DNA from: Lentisalinibacter sediminis
GTDB lineage: Bacteria; Pseudomonadota; Gammaproteobacteria; Steroidobacterales; Woeseiaceae
Direction: 5' to 3'
Assembly (NCBI RefSeq): GCF_040706615.1
Contig: NZ_JAPDRF010000007.1
Coordinates: 62,001-126,000, forward strand
DNA length: 64,000 nt
The notes below the pieces were generated by a model. The model worked only from the letters and a program-made list of their open reading frames with translations, was not told the DNA's origin and did not search any database. The position numbers and the translations under genes are program-made. Below, in pieces: positions 37,931-46,818 of this stretch (its first letter is position 1; every line of letters starts with the position of its first letter).

Positions 37931-39601
37931 ATGAATCGTAAAGTCTTGTTTGCCACCGTCCTCGCCGGCGTCGCGCTTGCCGGCTGCGACAGCGGAGACA
38001 TCAACATCTCGCCGCAGACCGTCGACAACAGCGTCGACAACAGCGTGTCGAATCCCGGCGGCGGCACGACCAACCCCTGCGCCTCGTACGTGACCTCGGG
38101 TGGTCAGACACTCCAGGGCAGCTACGACGGCACGAACTGCACCTACTCGCCGGCCTTCGCCGACGCGGGCAACAACCTCACCGTCGACCTCATTGTCCCC
38201 GACCTCCCGAACGATGGCGCCCACATCTTCGAGGGCAGCCTGTTCGTGGGCGAGAGCCTGGAAAGCGATGCCGAACTCGCCGCTGCCGGCATCGCCGAGG
38301 GCGGTGACGGCCCCGTGCTCAGGGTCGAGCCCGGCGCGACGCTGGCCTGGCGCACCAGCGCGAACTTCCTAATCATCAACCGCGGTGCCCAGCTGTTTGC
38401 GGTCGGCCGCGAGGATGCGCCCATCACTTTCACCTCGGAGTCTGACGTGCTCGGCACGGTCGGCCCCGAGGAAGTGCAGCAGTGGGGCGGCATGGTCATC
38501 AACGGCTTCGGTGTCACCAACAAGTGCTCCTACACGGGCACGCGCGACGTCGACCTGCAGCTGGACGGCGAGTGCCATGTCGACGCCGAGGGCGCGGCGG
38601 GCCTCGACGAGTCCGTGTACGGCGGCGACAACGACGACGACAGCTCCGGCCGCCTCGAGTACGTGGTGGTCAAGCACACCGGCGCCACGGTCGGTAACGG
38701 CGACGAGCTGAACGGCATCTCCTTCGGCGGTGTCGGCCGCAACACGGTCGTGCGCAACCTGCAGGTCTACTCCACGTTCGACGACGGCATCGAGATGTTC
38801 GGCGGTTCGGTCAGCTTCGAGAACTTCGTCGGCGTCTACGTCCGCGACGACTCCATCGACATCGACGAGGGCTGGAACGGTTCCATCACCAACGCGCTGG
38901 TCATCCAGTCCGAGACCGACGGCAACCACTGCATCGAGTCCGACGGCATCGGTTCCTTCAGTGACCTCGATTCGGCCGTGGTCGAGGACTTCATCGCCCG
39001 GGGCCTGAACAGCAACTTCACCATCTCTAACCTCACCTGCATCGTGTCGCCGAACGGACAGGGCACGGCCACCCACGACCCGGGTGCAGGCTGGCGTCTG
39101 CGCGAAGGCCTGTTTGCCCGGATCAACGATTCCCTGCTGATCGGCTCCTTCGCCGACGCCGACACCACCAGCGGTAACGATAACTACGGCATCCGCATCG
39201 ACAACCGCACCCAGCAGGCGGCCCTGGACGGCGACCTCGAGTTCAACTCGGTGATCATGGCTTTCGAGGAGGCCTTCCGCGGCCAGACCTTCCCGGACGG
39301 CACCACCACCGAGGAGAGCTTCTTCGCTGCCGAGGGCGGCGTCTCCGCCACGATCACGGGCGCGACGGACGCCACGGCGGCGGCCGACCCCGACCTGCAG
39401 CTCCTCGAGCGCGACACCGACGGCATACCAGTCTTCTCGATCCCCTATGCCACGATGTCCGTCGACGGCGCGGTGCCGGCCGGCGCCCCGCAGAGCGGCG
39501 ATTTCATCGGCGCCGTGTCGCTGGGTATCCCGGACTGGACCCAGAACTGGACCTACGGCATCCATCCGGACAACCGCGCCCAGGCGCTGTGGTTCGAGTG
39601 A
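37931..39601 (+). CDS. Secreted repeat-type lipoprotein, probable partner of the TonB receptor
   Basis: A 556-aa lipoprotein. The signal peptide MNRKVLFATVLAGVALAGC ends in the lipobox LAGC. The mature protein is acidic, Gly/Asp/Thr-rich and beta-strand-rich, with repeats of the kind found in parallel beta-helix or beta-propeller surface proteins (VYSTFDDGIEMFGGSVSFENFVG, VRDDSIDIDEGWNGS). I do not recognise an enzyme motif. The ATG at 37931 follows GGAGAA, which decides the start. A Pho box at 37729-37757 sits upstream and the large TonB-dependent receptor follows 134 bp later, so it may capture a substrate for that receptor, perhaps under phosphate control; this is inference. Confidence 0.85.
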   Translation: MNRKVLFATVLAGVALAGCDSGDINISPQTVDNSVDNSVSNPGGGTTNPCASYVTSGGQTLQGSYDGTNCTYSPAFADAGNNLTVDLIVPDLPNDGAHIFEGSLFVGESLESDAELAAAGIAEGGDGPVLRVEPGATLAWRTSANFLIINRGAQLFAVGREDAPITFTSESDVLGTVGPEEVQQWGGMVINGFGVTNKCSYTGTRDVDLQLDGECHVDAEGAAGLDESVYGGDNDDDSSGRLEYVVVKHTGATVGNGDELNGISFGGVGRNTVVRNLQVYSTFDDGIEMFGGSVSFENFVGVYVRDDSIDIDEGWNGSITNALVIQSETDGNHCIESDGIGSFSDLDSAVVEDFIARGLNSNFTISNLTCIVSPNGQGTATHDPGAGWRLREGLFARINDSLLIGSFADADTTSGNDNYGIRIDNRTQQAALDGDLEFNSVIMAFEEAFRGQTFPDGTTTEESFFAAEGGVSATITGATDATAAADPDLQLLERDTDGIPVFSIPYATMSVDGAVPAGAPQSGDFIGAVSLGIPDWTQNWTYGIHPDNRAQALWFE

Positions 39602-39631
39602 CAGGCGCTTCCGCCGCTTGAGTCGGACCCC

Positions 39632-39664
39632 GGGGCGCCACTTCCTGAATGGAGGTGGCGCCCC
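39632..39664 (+). repeat. Stable hairpin between the lipoprotein and receptor genes
   Basis: A 14-bp stem (39632-39645 with 39651-39664, one G-T pair) and a five-base loop. There is no T-run, so it is a partial terminator or an mRNA-processing stem that would let the lipoprotein be made in excess over the receptor. Confidence 0.6.
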
Positions 39665-39735
39665 TTCAGGGTTCCGGCAGCCTCGCAGCTGCCTATACGC
39701 AGCAATTTGCAGGAAACCAGACAACAGGCACAGTC

Positions 39736-42504
39736 ATGAAGAAAGCCGCAATCGCCAGGACACCGCTGGCGCTCGCCATCTCGCTGATACTGGCGGGTCA
39801 CCAGGGCAGCGCACTCGCGCAGGAGGTGGGTGAAGACGGAGCGCCCCAGCGTCCCGCTATCGAGACGCCCGCCGACAACGAAGTAATCGACGAGATCGTC
39901 GCCGTCGGCCGCTCGTTGAGCGCGGCGGAGGATCTGATCAACGAACGCATGGACGACTCCGTGGTGGTCGACCTGCTCGGCGCCGAGGCCATGAGCCGCC
40001 TCGGCGACTCCACGGTGGCAGCCGCACTTCGCCGCGTCCCCGGCCTCACACTGGTGAACGACAAGTTCATCTACGTGCGCGGGCTGGGCGAGCGTTACTC
40101 GTCCACCTCGCTGAACGGCAGCCAGATTCCGTCGCCCGATCTCACCCGCAACGTCATCCCGCTGGACATCTTCCCCACGTCCATCGTGGAGTCCATCCGC
40201 GTGCAGAAGGCCTGGTCACCGGAGCTGCCGGCCGACTTCGGCGGCGGCGCGGTGGACATCCGCACGAAGACCGTCCCGGATGCCTTCACCGTCGAGTTCG
40301 AGTTCGGTACCGGCACGAACACCGAGGTCAGCGGCGACGTGCTGACCTACCCCGGCTCCAGCGATGACGACTTCGGCACCGACAGCGGGGCGCGCAGCCT
40401 GCCCGCCGAGTTGTCGCAGCAGATCGCGCGCTTCAACGGCGACGTCAGCGTGAACGGCATCGCCAGCACCCTGCGTGCGGAGAATCCCGGCCTGAGCGCG
40501 GCCGAGGCCTTCCAGCAAGCCGACCAGATCAACCGGGAGCTCGCCACCCTGCTGAACCGGGGGGTTGGACTGGAGCGCAAGGACCCGCACCCGGACATTG
40601 ACGTGCGCGGCAGCATCGGCAGCAACTACGCTCTGGGCGAACTCTGGAATCTCGGTTTTCTCGTCGGCGCCGGCTACGAGACGCAGTGGCGCGAGACCCG
40701 CAGGATAGCGCGCAACTTCCAGTTCCCCGAGGAACGCACCGATATCGAGAACGAGACCACCCGCAATGTCAGCATCACCGGCAACCTGAATCTCGGTCTG
40801 CAGTTCGCAGACGATCACGAGATCTCCGGCACGACCCTGTTCCTGCGCAACACGGACGACGAGACCGCCATCCGCAACTTCTTCAACGAGAACCGGGAGA
40901 AGTCCGACGGACTCGGATTCCAGAACGTGCGCTACGAGTTCGAGGAGCGCAACATGGTGGTCAACCAGCTCCGCGGCACCCACCGCATCGGCGACGACAC
41001 GCGCGACGTGCTGCCCGAAGGGCTGGTGGGCCTGGTGGGCTGGCTTCCCACCGACGCGGAGTTAGAGTGGCACTGGTCGGATTCCCGCGCGCGCACCGAT
41101 ATCCCGAACCAGGTGGACATCGAGCTGCAGACGGTCACCGACCCGGAGACCGGCGATGTGCTGTCCTCGGCGGTGGCCCTGAACAACCGGGCAGCCGATT
41201 ATCGCTTCACCGACCTCGACGACAGGGTGGAGAACTATGGCTGGGGACTCACGTACCCGCTCGCCTTCGGCAACTCCTTCGTCGACGTCGGCTTCGGCTA
41301 CGAACACGACCAGAAGGCGCGCACCTACGACCAGCGCCAGTTCAGCATCGGCCCCGGCAGCGGTATCAGCGATTTCGACATCCTGCAGGGCGGTCCGGAC
41401 GACCTGGGCTCCATCTTCTCCACCTCGAATCTGCTGGATCCTGCGAACGACTTCATCTTCGCCATCCAGGGTACGAACAACCAGAGCTACCTCGCCGCGA
41501 CCATGACCGACGCGTTCTACGGCAAGCTCGACTGGACCTGGAACGACACCTGGCGCGTCGCAGGCGGTCTGCGTTGGGAGGACTACAAGCAGGTGGCCGT
41601 GGACTGGAACCCCCTCAGCTATTCCATTCAGAACCCGCAGGTGACGACGGATCCCGACCAGCTTGCTGAGCAGGCTTTCCAGAAGGACGAGATATTCCCC
41701 TCCATGGCGGTCACCTACATGGGCTCCTGGTGGGCGGACACCTTCCAGCTCCGCTTCGGCTTCAGCGAGACCTCCGTGCGGCCGGATCTCCGCGAGATCA
41801 CGGATGCGAGCTACATCGATCCGCGCACCGGCGACCTGGTGGACGGCAATCCCGGTGTGATCCCGGCTGACGTCACCAACTACGACGTCCGCGGCGAGTG
41901 GTTCTTCGGTGGCGGCGACAACCTGACCGTGACGCTGTTCTACAAGGACATCGATAACCCCATCGAGTTCTTCGAATCGGCGGCCAGTGACACCACGACG
42001 GCCCGCGAGATCGTCAACGCGGAGTCGGCGGAGGTCTACGGGATCGAATTCGAAGGTCTGAAGGAGCTCGGTTTCCTCGGCGACTTCATGTCCTCGTTCT
42101 TCGTCCAGGGCAACGTGACGCTGCAGGACTCCGAGCTGGTGGCCGGGCCCGAGGCGGATGCGCCCACCAACGATGTGCGGCCTCTGACCGGCGCCTCCGA
42201 GTACGTCGCGAACCTGTCGCTGGGCTACGATTCGCCCAACGGTCAGCACACGGCGTCGATCGGCTACAACGTCTTCGGCGAGCGGCTCTACGTCGCCGGC
42301 CGCAACGGCGCGCCGGACGGCTACGAGCAGCCCTTCCACTCGCTGGACTTCGTCTACTCCTGGTATCCCACCGACACCATCACGGTGAAGGCCAAGGTGC
42401 AGAACCTCCTGCAGGAGAAGATCGAGATCGAACGCGAGGGTGTGGTGACCTTCGAGGAAGACCCGGGCTCGACCTTCGCGATCAGCTTCCAGTACCGCCT
42501 CTGA
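39736..42504 (+). CDS. TonB-dependent outer membrane receptor
   Basis: A 922-aa receptor. A signal peptide ends ALAQ (about residue 26). The plug domain has the TonB-box-like start (EIVAVGRSLSAAED) and the signatures YVRGLGERYSSTSLNGSQIPSPD and ADFGGGAVDIRTK of plugs of the CirA/FepA type. It is followed by a long barrel with many strands, closing at a C-terminal aromatic residue context (AISFQYRL). The substrate cannot be named. The Pho box and the lipoprotein gene upstream point to uptake of a phosphorus compound, which is inference. The start at 39736 is preceded by only a weak ribosome-binding site. A terminator follows at 42520-42554. Confidence 0.93.
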   Translation: MKKAAIARTPLALAISLILAGHQGSALAQEVGEDGAPQRPAIETPADNEVIDEIVAVGRSLSAAEDLINERMDDSVVVDLLGAEAMSRLGDSTVAAALRRVPGLTLVNDKFIYVRGLGERYSSTSLNGSQIPSPDLTRNVIPLDIFPTSIVESIRVQKAWSPELPADFGGGAVDIRTKTVPDAFTVEFEFGTGTNTEVSGDVLTYPGSSDDDFGTDSGARSLPAELSQQIARFNGDVSVNGIASTLRAENPGLSAAEAFQQADQINRELATLLNRGVGLERKDPHPDIDVRGSIGSNYALGELWNLGFLVGAGYETQWRETRRIARNFQFPEERTDIENETTRNVSITGNLNLGLQFADDHEISGTTLFLRNTDDETAIRNFFNENREKSDGLGFQNVRYEFEERNMVVNQLRGTHRIGDDTRDVLPEGLVGLVGWLPTDAELEWHWSDSRARTDIPNQVDIELQTVTDPETGDVLSSAVALNNRAADYRFTDLDDRVENYGWGLTYPLAFGNSFVDVGFGYEHDQKARTYDQRQFSIGPGSGISDFDILQGGPDDLGSIFSTSNLLDPANDFIFAIQGTNNQSYLAATMTDAFYGKLDWTWNDTWRVAGGLRWEDYKQVAVDWNPLSYSIQNPQVTTDPDQLAEQAFQKDEIFPSMAVTYMGSWWADTFQLRFGFSETSVRPDLREITDASYIDPRTGDLVDGNPGVIPADVTNYDVRGEWFFGGGDNLTVTLFYKDIDNPIEFFESAASDTTTAREIVNAESAEVYGIEFEGLKELGFLGDFMSSFFVQGNVTLQDSELVAGPEADAPTNDVRPLTGASEYVANLSLGYDSPNGQHTASIGYNVFGERLYVAGRNGAPDGYEQPFHSLDFVYSWYPTDTITVKAKVQNLLQEKIEIEREGVVTFEEDPGSTFAISFQYRL

Positions 42505-42519
42505 CAGGTCCCCGACCGC

Positions 42520-42554
42520 AAGGCCGCCCCGCGGGTTGGGGCGGCCTTTCTCTT
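42520..42554 (+). terminator. Intrinsic terminator after the TonB receptor
   Basis: Stem AAGGCCGCCCC (42520-42530) with GGGGCGGCCTT (42538-42548), a seven-base loop and TCTCTT after it. Confidence 0.8.
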
Positions 42555-42560
42555 CCCACG

Positions 42561-42617
42561 GTAGGAGGGCCTTCAGGCCCGACCTCTTCGCGCCGTAGCA
42601 GGGCCTTCAGGCCCGAT
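42561..42617 (+). repeat. REP-like repeat, copies 6 and 7
   Basis: Two direct copies, 42561-42582 (GTAGGAGGGCCTTCAGG and following) and 42595-42617 (GTAGCAGGGCCTTCAGG and following), the same family as at 7408-7835. Copy 7 contains the stop codon (42607-42609) and last codons of the sirtuin gene on the minus strand. Confidence 0.8.
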
Positions 42618-43482
42618 CCCCCTCCAACACGGCCCCCAGCACCTCCCCGCAATCCCCGTCCACCTTCAGCGCCGCCAGCTCGTCGGCCCGCGTACGCCCC
42701 CGGTTGACGATGGCCACGGCCTTGCCGGCCTCCGCGGCGTAGCGGGCGAAGCGGAAGCCCGAGAAGACCATGAGCGAGGAGCCGACGACGAGTAGCGCAT
42801 CCGCGCGGCCGAGCGCGGCGCGGGCGTCGGCGACCCTGCCGGGCGGGACGGCCTCGCCGAAGAAGACGACGTGGGGTTTGACCACCCCGCCGCAGCGGGG
42901 ACAGGGCGGCACGACGAAGCCGGTGTAGTCGGCGTCCGCGAGATCTACGTCACCGTCGGGGCGGTCGGAGGCGGCGCCGACGTACCGTTCCCAGGCCGGG
43001 TTCAGAGCCGCCACTTCAGCTTGCCAGTCGGCACGGGACAGCTCGGTCCGGCATTGCATGCAGACCACCGTGTCGATACGCCCGTGCAGATCGATCACGT
43101 CCGCCGTGCCCGCCTTCTGGTGCAGTCCGTCCACGTTCTGGGTGACGAGGCGCTCGAGTCGACCCCGTTCCTGCAGTCCGTTGAGGGCATGATGCGCGGC
43201 ATTCGGCCGCGCCGCCGCCATGCGCGGCCAGCCCACCATGCTGCGCGCCCAGTAGCGCTGGCGGACCGAATGCCGGGCCATGAAATCCGCGTACTGCACC
43301 GGCCGGGCATGCTTCCATTCGCCGGCCGGGTCGCGATAGTCGGGGATGCCCGAAGCGGTGCTGCAGCCGGCGCCGGTCAGGACGAACAGCCGGGGATGGC
43401 GCCCCAGAAAACGGGCCAGCGCCTCGGTGCCGGCACCTTCCGGCGATTCGGTCTCCGGGATTTCTTGTCTGAAACGAGACAT
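42607..43482 (-). CDS. NAD-dependent protein deacylase (Sir2 family)
   Basis: A 291-aa sirtuin. NAD-binding motifs are visible: LTGAGCSTASGIPDYRD, VTQNVDGLHQKAG and the catalytic His in DLHGRIDTVVCM. The zinc ribbon has CMQC and CPRC. It is a class II-like bacterial sirtuin with an insertion after the first Zn pair (AALNPAWERYVGAASD). The Met at 43482 was chosen; another in-frame Met at 43518 would add 12 residues. It deacylates lysines in proteins such as metabolic enzymes. Its last codons and stop fall inside a REP-like repeat. Confidence 0.92.
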   Translation of the reverse strand: MSRFRQEIPETESPEGAGTEALARFLGRHPRLFVLTGAGCSTASGIPDYRDPAGEWKHARPVQYADFMARHSVRQRYWARSMVGWPRMAAARPNAAHHALNGLQERGRLERLVTQNVDGLHQKAGTADVIDLHGRIDTVVCMQCRTELSRADWQAEVAALNPAWERYVGAASDRPDGDVDLADADYTGFVVPPCPRCGGVVKPHVVFFGEAVPPGRVADARAALGRADALLVVGSSLMVFSGFRFARYAAEAGKAVAIVNRGRTRADELAALKVDGDCGEVLGAVLEGDRA

Positions 43483-43593
43483 TGTCGGTTTTTCGCGTCT
43501 CCGTGCGCTCCCTACCATGGACCGTCACCGGCCGGTTGCGCTGCCGGCCCGGCTGGGCCGTCGCGCGGACCGCGGTCGGCGCAATGGCCACGC

Positions 43594-43609
43594 TGTGATA
43601 GGCATCACG
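43594..43609. promoter_or_regulatory. CRP/Vfr-like site upstream of the histidine kinase operon
   Basis: TGTGA-TAGGCA-TCACG matches the CRP-type consensus TGTGA-N6-TCACA at nine of ten positions. It ends 57 bp before the histidine kinase start. Confidence 0.5.
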
Positions 43610-43666
43610 GCGCACGTCCGGCTGCCGGGATAGTCTTGCGCGCATTATGTAAGGGGAGCCCCTGCG

Positions 43667-45496
43667 ATGCTCAGAAACGCTCTTGCCGCCGTCGCCGCGC
43701 TCGCTCTGGTGGGGGTGCTCGCGATGCTGGTCGTCCAGTCCCGCGCAGTCGACTCCGAATACTATGTGACTTATGGCAACAGCGTAAACCTGCTGCGTCA
43801 GAGCCAGAACGAACTCGCGACCCTCGAGGAAGGGCTGCAGACGGCCTTCCGCGAGGGGCGCCCCGTGCCGGCGGCCACGGCCGGCCTGGTGGAGCGTCTG
43901 GCCTCCAGACGCGACGAGCTTTCGGCCACGGTGCCGGCGGCGGATGATGCGGCGATCGCATCGACATTGTCTGGCTACACGTCGGCGCTCGATGAGTCGC
44001 TGGCGGCAGCTCGACGCTTCCTCGACAGCCACGCGCAACTGGCAGAGTCGGCATCGGTCATCCGCAGCGAATCCCCGCTGCTGGTGCGCGATCTGCGCAG
44101 TTTCGGGCTGGAGGAGCTGTCCCAGGACGTATTCGCACTGGCGGTCGGCGCGCTGGACTTCGCCGGTGGCGGCGGCGAGACGACCGCCGAGACGATCCGG
44201 AGCCGTATTGCCGAACTGGAATCGGACCCGGCGGCCATGGATCGGGTGCCCGGCAAGCTCGACCGCCTCGCCGAGGCGGCGCGCACGCTCACGGCCGTGC
44301 GTGACCCGACGGGTGCCGCACTCGCCGCGCTCGCCGATACGCAGGCGAGCGACCGTGCCCAGGCCTTGTTCGCCGCGTTGCGCGCCCACAATCGTGCCGT
44401 GGTCGGCAGTGCGGACCGGGCCCGGCTGATGCTGGCCGTGCTGAGCCTGCTGCTGCTGGCCAGCATCGCATTCGTCGGCTGGCGTCTACATCAGAGCTAT
44501 CGCGTGCTGAACAGCGCCAACGCGGAGCTGGAGGTGCTGAACGCCTCGCTCGAGGAGCGAGTGGAGGCCCGGACCGAGCAGCTGACGAAGGCCTATGAGG
44601 AGCTGAAGGAATCCCAGTCCCAGCTGGTGCACGCGGAGAAGATGTCCTCGCTGGGCGAGCTGGTGGCGGGCATCAGCCACGAGATCAACACGCCGCTGTG
44701 GTACCTGCTGAGCAACGCGACCCTGCTGAAGGAACGGCTGGAGCACTTCGATCAGTTCGCGGCGGAGGCGGGCCGGCTGCTGGAGCAGCTGCGCAACGGC
44801 CGCCAGGACCGGGAGGCCTTCGTCGCCAGCCTGCGCGCCATGGATCGCCAGCTCAACCAGGACGGCCTCCGGGACGACCTGGAAGAGTCCGTCGACCTCG
44901 TCGGCGACAGCATCGAGGGCCTGGAGCAGCTCGCCGAGATGGCCCAGAGCCTGAAGGACTTCAGCCGGCTGGACCGTGCCACGGTCGGCGAGTTCAACGT
45001 CAACGAGGGTCTCGACAAGTCGCTGCTGATCGCAAAGAACGTGCTCAAGCACAAGGTCAACGTGGAGAAGGACTACGGTGACGTACCTACGGTGCGTTGC
45101 GCTCCGTCCCAGATCAACCAGGTGTTTCTGAACCTGATCAAGAACGCGGCCGACGCCATCGAGGGCGAGGGGAAGATCACGCTCTCCACCCGCCACGAGG
45201 ACGGACACGTACTGGTCAGCATCGCGGATACGGGCAGCGGCATACCGGAGGACGTCATGACGAAGATCCGCGACCCGTTCTTCACCACCAAGGAAGTGGG
45301 TCAGGGCACCGGCCTCGGCCTGTCCATCGTCGACAAGATCATCACGGCCCACATGGGAGAACTGGTGATCGAGTCGGAGCCCGGGCAGGGCTCCGTGTTC
45401 ACGGTGAAGCTGCCGGTGGAGGCGATGGGAGACGCCGACGCCGCGAACGAATCCACGGACCAGGCCACGGCGCGGCCACGCGCCGCGGCGATGTAG
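43667..45496 (+). CDS. Membrane-anchored sensor histidine kinase
   Basis: A 609-aa kinase. An N-terminal membrane helix (residues 5-23), a periplasmic helical sensor region of about 230 residues and a second helix (about 245-265) are followed by a coiled coil (ELEVLNASLEERVEARTEQ). The HisKA domain has His338 in GISHEINTPLW. The HATPase domain has NLIKNAADAI (N box), DTGSGIP (G1), FFTTKEVGQGTGLGLSI (F, G2). The kinase should phosphorylate the double-receiver regulator, whose gene starts 14 bp downstream. The input signal is not known. Confidence 0.93.
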   Translation: MLRNALAAVAALALVGVLAMLVVQSRAVDSEYYVTYGNSVNLLRQSQNELATLEEGLQTAFREGRPVPAATAGLVERLASRRDELSATVPAADDAAIASTLSGYTSALDESLAAARRFLDSHAQLAESASVIRSESPLLVRDLRSFGLEELSQDVFALAVGALDFAGGGGETTAETIRSRIAELESDPAAMDRVPGKLDRLAEAARTLTAVRDPTGAALAALADTQASDRAQALFAALRAHNRAVVGSADRARLMLAVLSLLLLASIAFVGWRLHQSYRVLNSANAELEVLNASLEERVEARTEQLTKAYEELKESQSQLVHAEKMSSLGELVAGISHEINTPLWYLLSNATLLKERLEHFDQFAAEAGRLLEQLRNGRQDREAFVASLRAMDRQLNQDGLRDDLEESVDLVGDSIEGLEQLAEMAQSLKDFSRLDRATVGEFNVNEGLDKSLLIAKNVLKHKVNVEKDYGDVPTVRCAPSQINQVFLNLIKNAADAIEGEGKITLSTRHEDGHVLVSIADTGSGIPEDVMTKIRDPFFTTKEVGQGTGLGLSIVDKIITAHMGELVIESEPGQGSVFTVKLPVEAMGDADAANESTDQATARPRAAAM

Positions 45497-45510
45497 GGGA
45501 TCGGCAAGGG

Positions 45511-46818
45511 ATGGCCCAGACCGCGCGCATCGACAGGCCCGACGACGAACCCGGCGGCAAGCCGAAGGTCCTGTTCGTCGACGACGAGAAGCGCGTGCTC
45601 AACTCCATGCGGGCACTGTTCCGCCGCGACTACGAACTGCATCTCACGACCGACGGAGCCGAGGCGATCCGCATCGCCGAACAGGAGAACGTGGACGTGA
45701 TCATCGCCGATCAGCGCATGCCCGGGCTCTCCGGTGTGGAGGTGCTGGGAGAGGTGCGGAGTCGCGTGCCCTCGGCGGTGCGCATCCTGCTGACGGGCTA
45801 TGCGGACCTGGACGCCATCGAGGGCTCCATCAACATCGGCGAGGTATTCCGTTTCCTGTCGAAGCCCTGCCCGCCGCAGGAGCTGCGCGAGACGCTGGCG
45901 GAGGCGGTACAGGCCGCGCGCCAGTCGGGGGCGGCGGCCCGTGCAGCGACCGTCCTGGAGGCGGCTCCCGTGCCGCCGGAGCCGGAACCCGGGCCGGAAC
46001 CCGAGCCCGAGCCGGAACCCGAGCCCGAACTCGCGCCCGAGCCGATCCCGCCGGCAGCCGGGGAGCCGGCGCCCCGCGCAGTCCGGGAGGAGGATCATGC
46101 GGCGACGGTCCCGAACCTGGCCCTGGAGCTGGAGAGGGAGGATCCGCCGCGTCAGGAGGTGACCGCCTGCATGGCGGAGGACGAGCCGGCCGAGGACGAG
46201 CCGGCGGAGACCGAGATCATCCTGGCCGGCGACTCGGGGACGGAGTTCGTCGACACCATCGTGATCGGCGGCGACGAGGCGCCGGGTTCGCGGCGCGGCG
46301 GCGCCTGCGAAGACATGGACAATGTGGGCGTGGCGCTGTTTACCGCCGATGCCACGTTCGCGGAGAGCGTCGAGCGCATACTCGCAGAGCGCTACCGGGT
46401 CACCCGTGCGTCCACGCTGGTGCAGGTCACGGAGATGCTCTCCGATGACGGTGCCGGCGTGCTGGTCACGGACTTCTGCACCGACGGCGCGATGCTGCGC
46501 AACATGCTGTCGACGCTGAAGCGTTATCTGCCGGAACTCATCACGATCGTCGTCAGCGACGAGCGGGATGCCGCCGAGATGATCTCGCTGATCAATCATG
46601 GTCAGGTGTTCCGCTACATGTCCAAGCCGATGGACGAGGCGCGGCTGGTACAGAACGTGAACGCCGCGGTATTGCGCCACATCCAGCTGCTGGAGAACCC
46701 GGAGCTCGCACGACGCCACTCCGTGGTCCCAGACCGGCCGCCACGGCATGGGGCGGCGATGCTGGCGCAATTCGTGAGCCGCATCCGGGGGATGCGCAGA
46801 CTGTGGGTGCGTAGCTGA
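45511..46818 (+). CDS. Double-receiver response regulator without DNA-binding domain
   Basis: A 435-aa protein with two receiver domains and no output domain. Receiver 1 (about 17-140) is complete: Asp pair (FVDDE), phospho-Asp in VIIADQRMPG, Thr (LLTGYA) and Lys (LSKPC). A 150-residue linker rich in Pro and Glu (a PEPEPEP-type run near residues 155-175) connects to receiver 2 (about 265-400). Receiver 2 has lost the acidic pair (ALFTADAT) but keeps the candidate phospho-Asp in VLVTDF and SKPMDE. It would relay phosphate or act by protein contact. The ATG at 45511 starts 14 bp after the kinase gene, and the next gene follows its stop with no gap. Confidence 0.85.
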   Translation: MAQTARIDRPDDEPGGKPKVLFVDDEKRVLNSMRALFRRDYELHLTTDGAEAIRIAEQENVDVIIADQRMPGLSGVEVLGEVRSRVPSAVRILLTGYADLDAIEGSINIGEVFRFLSKPCPPQELRETLAEAVQAARQSGAAARAATVLEAAPVPPEPEPGPEPEPEPEPEPELAPEPIPPAAGEPAPRAVREEDHAATVPNLALELEREDPPRQEVTACMAEDEPAEDEPAETEIILAGDSGTEFVDTIVIGGDEAPGSRRGGACEDMDNVGVALFTADATFAESVERILAERYRVTRASTLVQVTEMLSDDGAGVLVTDFCTDGAMLRNMLSTLKRYLPELITIVVSDERDAAEMISLINHGQVFRYMSKPMDEARLVQNVNAAVLRHIQLLENPELARRHSVVPDRPPRHGAAMLAQFVSRIRGMRRLWVRS

